Source: Polycyclovorans sp. (GTDB taxonomy: Bacteria; Pseudomonadota; Gammaproteobacteria; Nevskiales; Nevskiaceae). Taken from it: a DNA stretch of 64,000 nt. The stretch spans positions 1-64,000 of the forward strand of contig PAKU01000012.1 in NCBI GenBank assembly GCA_002706265.1. The letters run 5' to 3'. The notes beneath the pieces are model-generated. The model saw only the letters and a program-made list of their open reading frames with translations, was not told the origin of the DNA and made no database searches. Of this stretch, positions 1 through 8,602 are shown piece by piece (positions within the stretch are counted from its first letter, which is position 1; each line of letters opens with the position of its first letter). The position numbers were made by a program, and so were the translations under genes.

Positions 1-120
1 ACAAGAGCACCCACACAAATCACTTGTTCTTGTTCTTAAAGAGCGGCAAATCAGTGGTCCGAAAATCTAAGGCCACCGCTGCAAGGGCGCGCATCATACG
101 ACAGATCGGGAGTGGGTCAA
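1..120 (-). promoter_or_regulatory. rRNA operon promoter and boxA leader (16S gene lies off the left edge)
   Basis: Read on the minus strand, a -35 box TTGACC (115-120) and a -10 box TATGAT (93-98) are 16 bp apart and are followed by a GC-rich discriminator, as in stringently controlled rRNA promoters. Downstream, GCTCTTTAAGAA (33-44) matches the boxA antitermination element, and the TGTGTGGGTGCTC string near position 10-20 resembles the rRNA leader upstream of 16S in many proteobacteria. An AT-rich stretch with an inverted repeat (130-150) sits just upstream of the -35, where an UP element would lie. No rRNA gene is inside the window. Confidence 0.75.
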
Positions 121-236
121 CACCGATTTGACACTTTTTTTACAAGTGTCTGATCTGCCGGTGTTTTTGAATTATTGCCATTCAATCGGTGGGCTTGCGG
201 GGGGCTGGCACAGGTCGCCGCCAGGGGCTTGGGCCC

Positions 237-1010
237 TCAAGAAACTCGGGGCGTTCTCTTCTTGGGCGTCTCTATGGTGGTGAGAATGCCGCGAAGAATG
301 TTCAGCTCGTTACGGTCGGGCTGGGCACGGTGATAGAACTGCCGCAGGCGACGCATCAGCAGGCGCGGGTTGCGCGGGTCCAGAAAGCCGGTCATCAGCA
401 GCACACGCTCAAGATGCTCGTAGAAGTGCGCCATCTCGGCCGCGGTTGGCGGCGCGTAGGACGGGTGCTCGTGCTTGGGTGAGACCTTGGGCAGCTCGTC
501 CAGCCCTGCCTTGCGCAGCTCCCAGGTGAGCAGTTGCACGGCCTGCGCCAGATTCAACGAGGCATAGGTGGGATCGGTGGGCACCATGATGACGGCGTTG
601 CAGCGCTCCAGGTCTTCATTACTGAGCCCGGTGCGTTCCGGCCCGAACACCAGCGCCACCTTGGCGTGTGGCGCCCGTGCCTGGGCGGTTGCTGCAAAGT
701 CCCAGGGAGTGAGGGGCTCATCACCCAGATGCCGCGGCCGCGCCGAGGTGGCGACCACCCAGCCGCAATCGGCAATCGCCGCTTCGAGGGTGTCGACCAC
801 CCTGGCGTTCTCGACCACCGACACGGCGTTCGAGGCCAGCGCACGCGCCTGTGGATGGGGGAAACGTTCGGGGCGCACCAATACGAGTTGGTCGAAGCCC
901 ATGGTGCGCATCGCGCGCGCGGCCGAGCCGATGTTGCCGGGATGCTGGGTCTGTACCAACACGATGCGGATGCCGGTGGCGGGCGCTTCAGGGTCTGGAT
1001 TTACGGTCAT
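237..1010 (-). CDS. trmJ: tRNA (cytidine/uridine-32-2'-O)-methyltransferase TrmJ
   Basis: A 257-residue SPOUT methyltransferase of the TrmH/TrmJ family. The N-terminal IRIVLVQTQHPGNIGSAARA is the family's RNA-binding/SAM signature, and the C-terminal knot motifs VFGPERTGLSNEDLERC and VPTDPTYASLNLAQAVQ are clear. Known family role: 2'-O-methylation of nucleotide 32 in certain tRNAs, using SAM. Length is normal. It is divergent from suhB with about 100 bp between the ATGs, a pairing common in betaproteobacteria. It lies upstream of the rRNA promoter on the same strand. Confidence 0.95.
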   Translation of the reverse strand: MTVNPDPEAPATGIRIVLVQTQHPGNIGSAARAMRTMGFDQLVLVRPERFPHPQARALASNAVSVVENARVVDTLEAAIADCGWVVATSARPRHLGDEPLTPWDFAATAQARAPHAKVALVFGPERTGLSNEDLERCNAVIMVPTDPTYASLNLAQAVQLLTWELRKAGLDELPKVSPKHEHPSYAPPTAAEMAHFYEHLERVLLMTGFLDPRNPRLLMRRLRQFYHRAQPDRNELNILRGILTTIETPKKRTPRVS

Positions 1011-1108
1011 GCGTGATATTCTAGAGCCTCACTGCACGCCCTCCCCGGCCGCCTGCTTGAGGCCGCCAGACGCGTTGCCCGCTCTGACCCACTCTGGAAT
1101 CCACCCGC

Positions 1109-1897
1109 ATGCATCCGCTGGTCAATATTGCCGTGTCTGCGGCACGCAGCGCCGGTAACGTCATTCTCAAACACAGCGAGCGTGTTGAGACCCTGCAGGT
1201 GGATCGCAAGCAGCACAATGACTTTGTGACGCTGGTCGACCGCAACGCGGAGGCCGAGATCATCCGCACCATCCTCAAGGCCTATCCCGACCACGCCATT
1301 CTGGGTGAGGAAAGCGGCTCCAGCGGCGGCGACTCCGAGGTCCGCTGGATCATCGATCCGCTGGATGGCACCACCAACTTCCTGCACCGAATTCCGCACT
1401 ACGCGGTCTCGATTGGCATTGAAGTGCGGGGCCGTCTGGAACACGGCGTCATCTACGCGCCCTGCACCAACGACCTGTACACCGCCTCGCGCGGCGCCGG
1501 CGCCATGCTCAACAGTCGTCGGTTGCGGTGCAGCAACACCAAGGATCTGGACGAAGCCCTGATCGGCACCGGCGTGCCCCTGCGCGAAGAGTTCATGCCG
1601 GACTATCTGAAGATGCTCGGCCACGTGGCGACCAGCACCGCCGGCGTGCGCCGCGCCGGTTCGGCGGCGCTGGATCTGGCATACGTGGCGGCCGGACGCC
1701 TCGACGGTTTCTTCGAGTTCAACCTCAAGCCCTGGGACGTGGCCGCCGGCATCGTGCTGGTGCAGGAAGCCTCCGGCGTCATCAAGCCTCTGGCCGGCGA
1801 CGACGACGTGCTCAACCACGGTCACATCCTGGCGGCCAGCTACAAGCTCGTCGATGCGCTGGAATCTCGCCTCAAGCCCCTGAGCCTGGGTGACTGA
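1109..1897 (+). CDS. suhB: Inositol-1-monophosphatase (SuhB)
   Basis: A 262-residue inositol monophosphatase family enzyme. Metal-binding motifs are in order: EESG at residues 67-70, DPLDGTTN at 83-90 and the C-terminal WDVAAGIVLVQEASG. It hydrolyses inositol phosphates with Mg2+; in enterobacteria SuhB also joins the rRNA antitermination complex, which is notable because a boxA-bearing rRNA leader lies 1 kb away. The ATG at 1109 gives the usual length. Its 3' end overlaps the convergent carboxylase gene by about 26 bp. Confidence 0.94.
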   Translation: MHPLVNIAVSAARSAGNVILKHSERVETLQVDRKQHNDFVTLVDRNAEAEIIRTILKAYPDHAILGEESGSSGGDSEVRWIIDPLDGTTNFLHRIPHYAVSIGIEVRGRLEHGVIYAPCTNDLYTASRGAGAMLNSRRLRCSNTKDLDEALIGTGVPLREEFMPDYLKMLGHVATSTAGVRRAGSAALDLAYVAAGRLDGFFEFNLKPWDVAAGIVLVQEASGVIKPLAGDDDVLNHGHILAASYKLVDALESRLKPLSLGD

Positions 1898-4800
1898 CCG
1901 CCCTCAGGGTCAGCAGCACCTGGCCCGCCTGTAGCGACTGACCCGGCGCGACCACGCGGCGGTGGATGATCCCCGCCTGCGGTGCGATGACCTGAATTTC
2001 CATCTTCATCGCTTCCAGCACAGCCAATACCTGCCCGGCCACCACCGGGTCGCCCGGCGCCACGTGAACTTGCCAAAGGTTGCCCGCCACCGGGCTGAAG
2101 ACGCCGACCTCGTCGGCGTCGAGCAGGCTTTCTGACGCTTCGGCGGGCACCGCGTCGCCACGGGCCTCGAAGTGCGCCAGCCCCGAGGCCTCCCAGTGCT
2201 GGCGCTCGTCAGCGAAGGCGGCGCGCTGCCGGGCCCGGAAGTCGGCAATCTCAACCGCGTTGCGGTCGAGAAACTGCTGGTAGTCCGCCAGGCGCAGTGT
2301 GGTTTCTTCGATGCGGATCGGGTAGCGGCCCAGGGGGAAGTCCCGTCGAATGGCCCGCAATTCATCGGGGCTGACCTCGAAAAACCGAATCTGGTCGAAA
2401 AAGCGCAGCAGGTACGGCTGGCCTGCAAACGCGTCCACCGCCTTGTATCGACGCCACATCTGCAAGGTGCGGCCCACAAACTGGTAGCCGCCCGGCCCTT
2501 CCATGCCGTAGATGCACAGGTAGGCGCCGCCAATGCCCACCGCGTTCTCGGGCGTCCAGGTGCGCGCCGGGTTGTACTTGGTGGTCACCAGCCGATGGCG
2601 CGGGTCCAGCGGTGTGGCCACCGGCGCCCCCAGGTACACGTCCCCCAGGCCCATCACCAAATAATGTGCCGACAGCACGATGCGCTTCACGTCGTCGAGG
2701 CTGTCCAGGCCATTGATACGGCGGATGAATTCCAGATTGCTGGGGCACCACGGCGCATCGTGGCGCACGGTGGTCATGTACTTTTCGATGGCGATGCGGG
2801 TGGAGGGATCGTCCCAGGCCAGGGGCAGATGAACGATGCGTGAGGGCAGGCTCAGGTCTTCCGCGCGGGAAAGCTGCTGCCAGTGCCGGCGCACGCAGGC
2901 CAGCAGTTCGGCGAGCGGGCAGCGTTCTGGCTGGAAGTGCACCTGCAGGCTGCGTATGCCCGGCGTCAGGTCGATCACCCCCGGCAGTTGCAGATCTTCA
3001 AGCGCATGCATCAGCGCGTCCACGCGAAAGCGTGTGGCCAGGTCAATTTCGGGCGGCCCGAATTCCAGCAGCACATTGCAGTCGCCGGCCAGACGGGCCA
3101 CGAGGCGCGCATCGCCGAGGCCCTCGTCGAGCACCACCCCGCCGACAGCCGCAAACGGGGCGGCACAGGCGCCGAGCGCGGCGCGTGCGGCAACCCGGTC
3201 CACCGGCGCGAAGCGCAGCCGGTCTCCGGCCTTGAGCTGCCCCAACTGCCACAGATCGGCCTCGATGACCGTCACCGGGCAGACGAAGCCCCCGAGGCTG
3301 GGGCCATCGGGGCCCAGGATCACCGGCATGTCGCCGGTGAAATCGACCGCGCCGATGGCATAGGCGTTGTCGTGAATGTTGGACGGATGAAGGCCCGCCT
3401 CGCCGCCATCGGCGCGCATCCACTCCGGCTTGGGACCGATCAGGCGCACGCCGGTGCGTGACGAGTTGAAGTGCACTTCCCATTCGGCCGCGAACAAGGT
3501 GTCGAGATAAGCCTCGGAAACGTATTCGGGTGCGGCATGCGGCCCCACCATCACCCGCAGACGGCGCACCGCCTCCAGCCGCAGAGGCGCAACCTCCGCC
3601 AACGCCTCCGCCGCATCGGGGCAGCCCCCCGCCCCCGGCGCAAGATGCAGCACGTCACCGACGCGCAGCGCCCGCCCGCCATGCCCGCCGAACTGCCCCA
3701 GCGTGAAGGTGCTGCCAGAGCCCAGATAGTCCGGCACCTGCAGCCCGCCGCGCACGCACAGGTAGGCGCGTGCGCCGGCACCCTCGATGCGCCCCAGCGC
3801 CAGCGTCGCACCGGCGGCCACTGCCACCGCCTGATTCATGGGCAGCGGCGTGCCGTCGAGCGTGACCGGAATCACTGCGCCGGTGACCGCCACCCAGGCA
3901 TCGGCATTGAAGCGCAGCGTGGGCCCGACCAGGGTGATCTCCAGCGCCGCAGCGCCCGGCGCATTGCCCAGCAGACCGTTGCCGGCGCGCAGCGAACGCG
4001 CATCCATCGGCCCCGACGGCGGTATGCCCACCGCCCAGTACCCGAGGCGCCCGGGCCAGTCCTGAACCGTGGTCTGCGTGCCCGGTGCCAGCACGTCGAA
4101 CGAGTGCTGACGGTAGTGAAGATCTTCAAGACAGCGCGTCCAGGGTCGGCCGTGCACCAGCGGGGCGAAGGCCAGAATCTGACGCAGGTAGGCACAGTTG
4201 GTCTCGATGCCGTAGATCTGCGTGTCGGCCAGGGCGCGGTCCAGCCGCGCCATCGCAGCGGCGCGGTCGGGGGCCCAGGCGATGAGCTTTGCGAGCATCG
4301 GATCGAAGTCGCTCGACACCTCGCAGCCCGATTCCACCCAGGTGTCGATCCGCAGCGCGCGACCCTCAGCCGGGGGAAAGCGCACCTGGGTCAACAGGCC
4401 GGGGCTGGGCTGAAAGGCCCGGCCCGGATCTTCGGCATAAAGCCGCGCCTGCACCGCGTGCCCGCGTGGGACCAGCGCGGCGGCCTGCGCCTCCAGTGGC
4501 GGCAGTTCGCCGGCTGCCAGTGCCACCATCCAGTGCACCAGATCGACGCCATAGACCTGCTCGGTGACGCCATGCTCGACCTGCAGGCGGGTGTTCACCT
4601 CCAGAAAATAAAACTGCTGCGCAGCGTCGTCGTAGACGAACTCGACCGTACCGGCCGAGCGGTAGTCCACCGATTGGGCCAGTGCCACCGCCGCCGTGTG
4701 CAAGGCGTGGCGGAGCGTCGGCGCAAGGTTCGGCGCCGGCGTTTCTTCAATCACCTTCTGGTTGCGCCGCTGCACCGAGCAGTCGCGCTCACCCAAGGCC

Positions 4801-5462
4801 ACGACCGCGCCGTGCCCATCGCCGAACACCTGTACTTCGATATGGCGGGCGCGCTCGATGTAGCGCTCAAGAAACACGCCGTCGTCGCTGAAATGGCTCT
4901 CGCCGAGGCGTTTCACGGCATCGAACTGATCGGCGAGTTCCTCGGCGTCGCGGCAGATGCGCATGCCAATGCCGCCGCCGCCCGCGGTGCTTTTGAGCAT
5001 CACCGGATAGCCGACGCGCGCCGCCTCGTCCCGGGCATGCTGGCGGGAAACCAGCAGGCCGCTGCCGCTGAGCATCGGCAACCCGGCGGCCTGTGCCAGC
5101 GCACGCGCGGTGTGCTTGAGCCCGAAGGCACGCAACTGCTCCGGCGTGGGGCCCAGAAAGGCGATGCCCGCCGCCCCGCAGGCTTCGGCGAAACCGGCGT
5201 TCTCCGACAGGAATCCGTAGCCGGGGTGAATTGCCTCGGCACCGCAGGCTTTGGCCGCCTCAAGAATTCTGGCGACATCCAGATACGCGCTTGCCCCGGG
5301 GCCGTCGCCCAGGCAGATCGCGCGTGATGCCTGCTCGACGTGCAGGCTGGCGCGGTCGCGGTCGCTGAACACGGCAACCCCTTCGACATTCAGCGATTTC
5401 AGGGTCCGCAGAATCCGGCAGGCAATGGCCCCGCGGTTGGCCACGAGAACGGTCTTGAACAT
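1872..5462 (-). CDS. Biotin-dependent guanidine carboxylase (urea carboxylase family)
   Basis: About 1196 residues. An N-terminal biotin carboxylase (ATP-grasp, starting FKTVLVANRGAIACRI) is followed by the two allophanate-hydrolase-subunit-like carboxyltransferase domains and a C-terminal biotinyl domain with EAMKMEI (biotinylated Lys about 1153). Most databases would call it urea carboxylase. Two facts argue for guanidine: it is the last gene of a run that begins with a guanidine-I riboswitch and includes both deiminase-type subunits, and it carries Asp707 in AVDFTGDMPV where the paralogue at 17.5-21.2 kb has Asn. Recalled literature: urea carboxylases have Asn and guanidine carboxylases Asp at the substrate-contact position. 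The ATG at 5462 is preferred over a GTG two codons upstream. The product would be carboxyguanidine, made in the cytoplasm from ATP and bicarbonate. Confidence 0.85.
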   Translation of the reverse strand: MFKTVLVANRGAIACRILRTLKSLNVEGVAVFSDRDRASLHVEQASRAICLGDGPGASAYLDVARILEAAKACGAEAIHPGYGFLSENAGFAEACGAAGIAFLGPTPEQLRAFGLKHTARALAQAAGLPMLSGSGLLVSRQHARDEAARVGYPVMLKSTAGGGGIGMRICRDAEELADQFDAVKRLGESHFSDDGVFLERYIERARHIEVQVFGDGHGAVVALGERDCSVQRRNQKVIEETPAPNLAPTLRHALHTAAVALAQSVDYRSAGTVEFVYDDAAQQFYFLEVNTRLQVEHGVTEQVYGVDLVHWMVALAAGELPPLEAQAAALVPRGHAVQARLYAEDPGRAFQPSPGLLTQVRFPPAEGRALRIDTWVESGCEVSSDFDPMLAKLIAWAPDRAAAMARLDRALADTQIYGIETNCAYLRQILAFAPLVHGRPWTRCLEDLHYRQHSFDVLAPGTQTTVQDWPGRLGYWAVGIPPSGPMDARSLRAGNGLLGNAPGAAALEITLVGPTLRFNADAWVAVTGAVIPVTLDGTPLPMNQAVAVAAGATLALGRIEGAGARAYLCVRGGLQVPDYLGSGSTFTLGQFGGHGGRALRVGDVLHLAPGAGGCPDAAEALAEVAPLRLEAVRRLRVMVGPHAAPEYVSEAYLDTLFAAEWEVHFNSSRTGVRLIGPKPEWMRADGGEAGLHPSNIHDNAYAIGAVDFTGDMPVILGPDGPSLGGFVCPVTVIEADLWQLGQLKAGDRLRFAPVDRVAARAALGACAAPFAAVGGVVLDEGLGDARLVARLAGDCNVLLEFGPPEIDLATRFRVDALMHALEDLQLPGVIDLTPGIRSLQVHFQPERCPLAELLACVRRHWQQLSRAEDLSLPSRIVHLPLAWDDPSTRIAIEKYMTTVRHDAPWCPSNLEFIRRINGLDSLDDVKRIVLSAHYLVMGLGDVYLGAPVATPLDPRHRLVTTKYNPARTWTPENAVGIGGAYLCIYGMEGPGGYQFVGRTLQMWRRYKAVDAFAGQPYLLRFFDQIRFFEVSPDELRAIRRDFPLGRYPIRIEETTLRLADYQQFLDRNAVEIADFRARQRAAFADERQHWEASGLAHFEARGDAVPAEASESLLDADEVGVFSPVAGNLWQVHVAPGDPVVAGQVLAVLEAMKMEIQVIAPQAGIIHRRVVAPGQSLQAGQVLLTLRAVSHPGSGA

Positions 5463-5532
5463 GAACACATCCGGTCCGGGCCGTCCCGGTGTTGCGTCAG
5501 CCGCCGCGGTCGTCCACGGCGCGGTGAGGGGC

Positions 5533-6168
5533 TTAGTCCCAGATCAGTACTTCAATCGGTGTCGGGTTGTAGGCGTTGCAGGGGTTGTTCAACTGCGGGC
5601 AGTTGGAGATCAGCACCAGCACGTTCAGATGCGCGCGCAGTTCGACGTACTTGCCCGGCGCCGACACGCCGTCGGCGAAACTCAGTCCACCGTCGGCGGT
5701 CACCGGCACATTCATGAAGAAATTGAGATTGGCGCCAAGGTCACGCTTGGTGAGCCGTCCGTCGTGCGCGATGGCGCGCAGAAAGTTGTCGCGGCAGGAG
5801 TGCATGTGACCCCGGTCAAGCGCGTAGCGCACACGGTTGGACTCCTGCGCGCAGGCCCCGCCCAGGGTGTCGTGCCGACCGCAGGTGTCGGCCGTGATCG
5901 TGAGCATCGGCCGTCCCAGCGTCGACATCAGCACCGAGCCGGTGGACAGATACACCTGCGCGCCGCACCGCACGGTGCACTGCGCGTCGTAGCGCTCGGC
6001 GGGGTCGTCGAGGTTGTAGAACAAGGTGTCAACGGCCTGATTGCCTTCGAGATCGAGAATGCGGAAGGTCTGACCGGCACGCAGCTCGCCAATCCACGCC
6101 TCGCCGGCCCTGATCAGCTCACGGCGACAGGCTGCGTCCTCCTGCAATGTGCTGGCGTGCGGGCTCAT
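5533..6168 (-). CDS. Carboxyguanidine deiminase subunit (urea carboxylase-associated protein 1, DUF1989)
   Basis: A 211-residue DUF1989-family protein of the type called urea carboxylase-associated protein 1. Related pairs are reported to form carboxyguanidine deiminase (CgdAB), converting carboxyguanidine to allophanate plus ammonia. Visible features include [14 protein letters not shown] near residue 40, several Cys and His residues ([21 protein letters not shown]) suitable for metal binding, and [10 protein letters not shown]. Its ATG overlaps the stop of the upstream paralogue by 4 bp, so the two are translationally coupled. I cannot say which subunit is CgdA and which CgdB. Confidence 0.85.
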   Translation of the reverse strand: MSPHASTLQEDAACRRELIRAGEAWIGELRAGQTFRILDLEGNQAVDTLFYNLDDPAERYDAQCTVRCGAQVYLSTGSVLMSTLGRPMLTITADTCGRHDTLGGACAQESNRVRYALDRGHMHSCRDNFLRAIAHDGRLTKRDLGANLNFFMNVPVTADGGLSFADGVSAPGKYVELRAHLNVLVLISNCPQLNNPCNAYNPTPIEVLIWD

Positions 6169-6881
6169 GAGAAATAGCGCTCCGTCAAGGCAAACCCACG
6201 ACCGTTTTCAGGGCGTGATTCGCGGCAGACCCGGGTGGTCGCCAAGGCTTCGGCGTCGGGCACTTCAAACACGCTCAGCGCCACCGGCTTGGGGCCATAG
6301 GCCGTGGCGGGATCGAGCGGGTGCTGAATGGCGGTGACGATCACCAGCGTGTCCATCGGGGCATACAGATCGACATGACTGCCGGGCGGCGAGTGGTCGG
6401 GCACGAAGCGCAGTTGGCCGGCGTCATCGCTGGCCAGCTTGCTGAAGAAATTGACGTTCATCGTCAGATCGCGCCGGCTCAGCCCCCACTTGCCCATCTC
6501 GACCAGCAGGTTGTCCTGCCCGTTACGATAAAAGTCGTTGCGCAGCGTCTGGTAATCACCAGCGCCATAACGCGCACGCACCTCTGCGGCAGTGCTGAGG
6601 CCGCCCATGGGGTCATGCCAGCCGAGGTCATCGTTGGTGATGCACAGCAGCACGCGCCCCATGTCGGAATACAGGCAGTGCCCGCGGGTGAGTTTTGACG
6701 TGTGCTGACACTTGAGTGCGTCCGGCAGGTTTAGGCGCTCGGATTTCTCGGTGGCGTTCCAGGCCAGCAGGGCAAGGTTGGCACCGCCTTCCACATCGGT
6801 CAGGCGCAGCAGCCGGCCGCGCCTGAGCACCAGCGAGCCGTGGGCGCCGCCGGGAAGAACGTCACGGTACAACGGGTTCAT
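6165..6881 (-). CDS. Carboxyguanidine deiminase subunit (urea carboxylase-associated protein 2, DUF1989)
   Basis: A 238-residue paralogue of the downstream gene. It shares the DUF1989 layout ([36 protein letters not shown]), which fits a heteromeric deiminase acting on carboxyguanidine. The chosen start is ATG 6881 ([11 protein letters not shown]); the frame is open further upstream, but only ATG 6881 overlaps the ATPase stop by 4 bp, as expected for coupled translation. The larger protein encoded first matches the usual order of UAAP2 then UAAP1 before the carboxylase. Confidence 0.85.
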   Translation of the reverse strand: MNPLYRDVLPGGAHGSLVLRRGRLLRLTDVEGGANLALLAWNATEKSERLNLPDALKCQHTSKLTRGHCLYSDMGRVLLCITNDDLGWHDPMGGLSTAAEVRARYGAGDYQTLRNDFYRNGQDNLLVEMGKWGLSRRDLTMNVNFFSKLASDDAGQLRFVPDHSPPGSHVDLYAPMDTLVIVTAIQHPLDPATAYGPKPVALSVFEVPDAEALATTRVCRESRPENGRGFALTERYFS

Positions 6882-7678
6882 GCAATGACCTCCAGAGGCA
6901 CGGATTCGAGACGCTGTATCAGCGACACCGGCAACGCTTGGCGCGCGGCCATGCGGCCCTGATTGAGCGCCAGGTCGTAGGTGATGCGGGCGCCGTAGGC
7001 ATTGGGATGCTGCGGATCGTGGCGCGGCTTGTCGAACACCAGCAAACGGGTGCCCAGCGTGAAGCCCTCCGACAGATCGTGCGTGACCATGAACACGGTC
7101 AGCCCGGTCTGCTTCCACAGATCGAGCAGCAGCGCGTGCATGTCCTTGCGAATGCCGGGGTCCAGCGCGCCAAAGGGTTCATCGAGCAGCAGCACCCGCG
7201 GCTTCATCACCAGCGCCTGGGCAATGGCCAGTCGCTGCTGCATGCCGCCGGACAGCGCCGCGGGATACCGCGCGCCCGCGTGGCTCAGGCCCACCGCGTC
7301 GAGCATGGCGTCGGCCTGTTCGCGGGCCGCACGCCGGGCCGCACCGAACCGGCGTCCGGTCAAGGGAGACCCGGCCAGTTCCAGGCCCAGCACCACGTTG
7401 TCGCGCACGCTCAGGTGCGGAAACACCGAGTATTTCTGAAACACCACGCCACGCGAGACATCCGGCTCGGACGGCAGCGGCTGCCCATCCAGCAGAATGC
7501 GGCCACGGCTGGCGCGCTCCTGCCCAAGCAGCAGGCGCAGAAAGGTTGACTTGCCGCAGCCCGAAGCCCCCACCAGGGCGCAGAATTCGCCCTCGTTCAC
7601 CTGCAGCGACAGGTTTTCCAGCACCACATGGTCGGCATATTCCTGCCAGACATGCTCCACCGCGAGGAAGGCCGTCAT
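6878..7678 (-). CDS. ABC transporter ATP-binding protein, probable guanidine uptake
   Basis: A 266-residue ABC ATPase of the nitrate/sulfonate/taurine importer class (SsuB/TauB-like). Walker A GASGCGKST is at residues 37-45, signature LSGGMQQR near 140 and Walker B RVLLLDEPFGALD near 165, then a switch His in MVTHDLSEG. It overlaps both neighbours by 4 bp. Relatives in carboxylase loci are annotated as putative urea transporters; the riboswitch and deiminase genes here make guanidine the likelier substrate (inference). Confidence 0.85.
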   Translation of the reverse strand: MTAFLAVEHVWQEYADHVVLENLSLQVNEGEFCALVGASGCGKSTFLRLLLGQERASRGRILLDGQPLPSEPDVSRGVVFQKYSVFPHLSVRDNVVLGLELAGSPLTGRRFGAARRAAREQADAMLDAVGLSHAGARYPAALSGGMQQRLAIAQALVMKPRVLLLDEPFGALDPGIRKDMHALLLDLWKQTGLTVFMVTHDLSEGFTLGTRLLVFDKPRHDPQHPNAYGARITYDLALNQGRMAARQALPVSLIQRLESVPLEVIA

Positions 7679-8490
7679 CGCGCCCCCACCATGAACCAGG
7701 GAAACAGCCGGGTTGAGGCCCTGCGCAAGCCGAAGTCCATCAGCCAGGCCAACAGCGTGATCCAGGCCACGTAGGGCAGGATCACATCCATGGCCAGATA
7801 ACGCCGCACCAGAAAGATGCGGTAGCCCAGCCCGTCGGTGGACGCGATGGCCTCGGCAGCAATCAGAAACAACCAGGCCGAGCCGAGCATCAACTGCAGC
7901 GAGATCAGCAGCCGTGGCAGCAACTGCGGCAGGATCACCCGCAGGATCAGGGTCCAGGTATTGGCGCCCAGCGTCTGCGCCTTGATCAGCATTTCTTGCG
8001 GAATCTGGCGCGCATGGCCTTCCAGGTCACGGGCGATGCAGGGCGCCACGCCAATGACGATGAGCATCACCTTTGCCAGTTCGCCCAGCCCGAACACGAT
8101 GAACAACAGCGGCAGAATCGCCAGTGGCGGGATCATCGCCAACAGCCTCAGCAACGGCGAAAGCGGCGCCGCAAACAGCGGAATGGCACCGGCCGCCACG
8201 CCCAGCGTCAGCCCGGCCAGCGCGCTGATGCCCAGCCCCAGGCCCAGCCGCTGCAAACTGGCGCCGGTGTCTTTCCACCACAGCAGGTCGCCCGAGCGCG
8301 GATCTTCGGTGAAGGCCATGCGCTGCACCGCCTGGGCCATCTGCCCGATGCTGGGCAGCAGCTTGTCGTCGGCGTTCTCGGCCAGCCTCAGGGTCGAAGC
8401 GGTCATGTACACCGCCAGCAGCAGGGCAAAAGGCAGCGCGGCCAACAACAGCCGCGCGCCCCTGGCAGGCACCTGATTGATCAGCCGCAT
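7675..8490 (-). CDS. ABC transporter permease, probable guanidine uptake
   Basis: About 271 residues from ATG 8490 (MRLINQVPARG), with several strongly hydrophobic segments. A binding-protein-dependent permease loop lies near LGANTWTLILRVILPQLLPR (EAA-like, coupling to the ATPase). The type matches TauC/SsuC-like inner-membrane permeases. The frame is open 19 codons further upstream, but that extension is Arg-rich and unlike a permease N-terminus. It sits between the binding-protein gene (112-bp gap) and the ATPase gene (4-bp overlap). Confidence 0.85.
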   Translation of the reverse strand: MRLINQVPARGARLLLAALPFALLLAVYMTASTLRLAENADDKLLPSIGQMAQAVQRMAFTEDPRSGDLLWWKDTGASLQRLGLGLGISALAGLTLGVAAGAIPLFAAPLSPLLRLLAMIPPLAILPLLFIVFGLGELAKVMLIVIGVAPCIARDLEGHARQIPQEMLIKAQTLGANTWTLILRVILPQLLPRLLISLQLMLGSAWLFLIAAEAIASTDGLGYRIFLVRRYLAMDVILPYVAWITLLAWLMDFGLRRASTRLFPWFMVGAR

Positions 8491-8602
8491 GTGGGTGCGC
8501 CCTTTGGCTGTGCCGCCTGACAGGCGCCAGCGGCGCCGGCAAACCACACCTCACCGGCCGCCACGGTCTTCACATGCATAAGGGCGGGCACGGCGCGCCG
8601 CC

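Noticed and set aside
3471-5327. Long open frame on the plus strand opposite the guanidine carboxylase (also 19070-21202 opposite the urea carboxylase and 12514-14292 opposite urtB)
   Set aside because: Their translations are rich in Arg, Gln, His and Gly without domains, and the opposite strand encodes well-known proteins in phase. They are antisense shadows of high-GC coding DNA.
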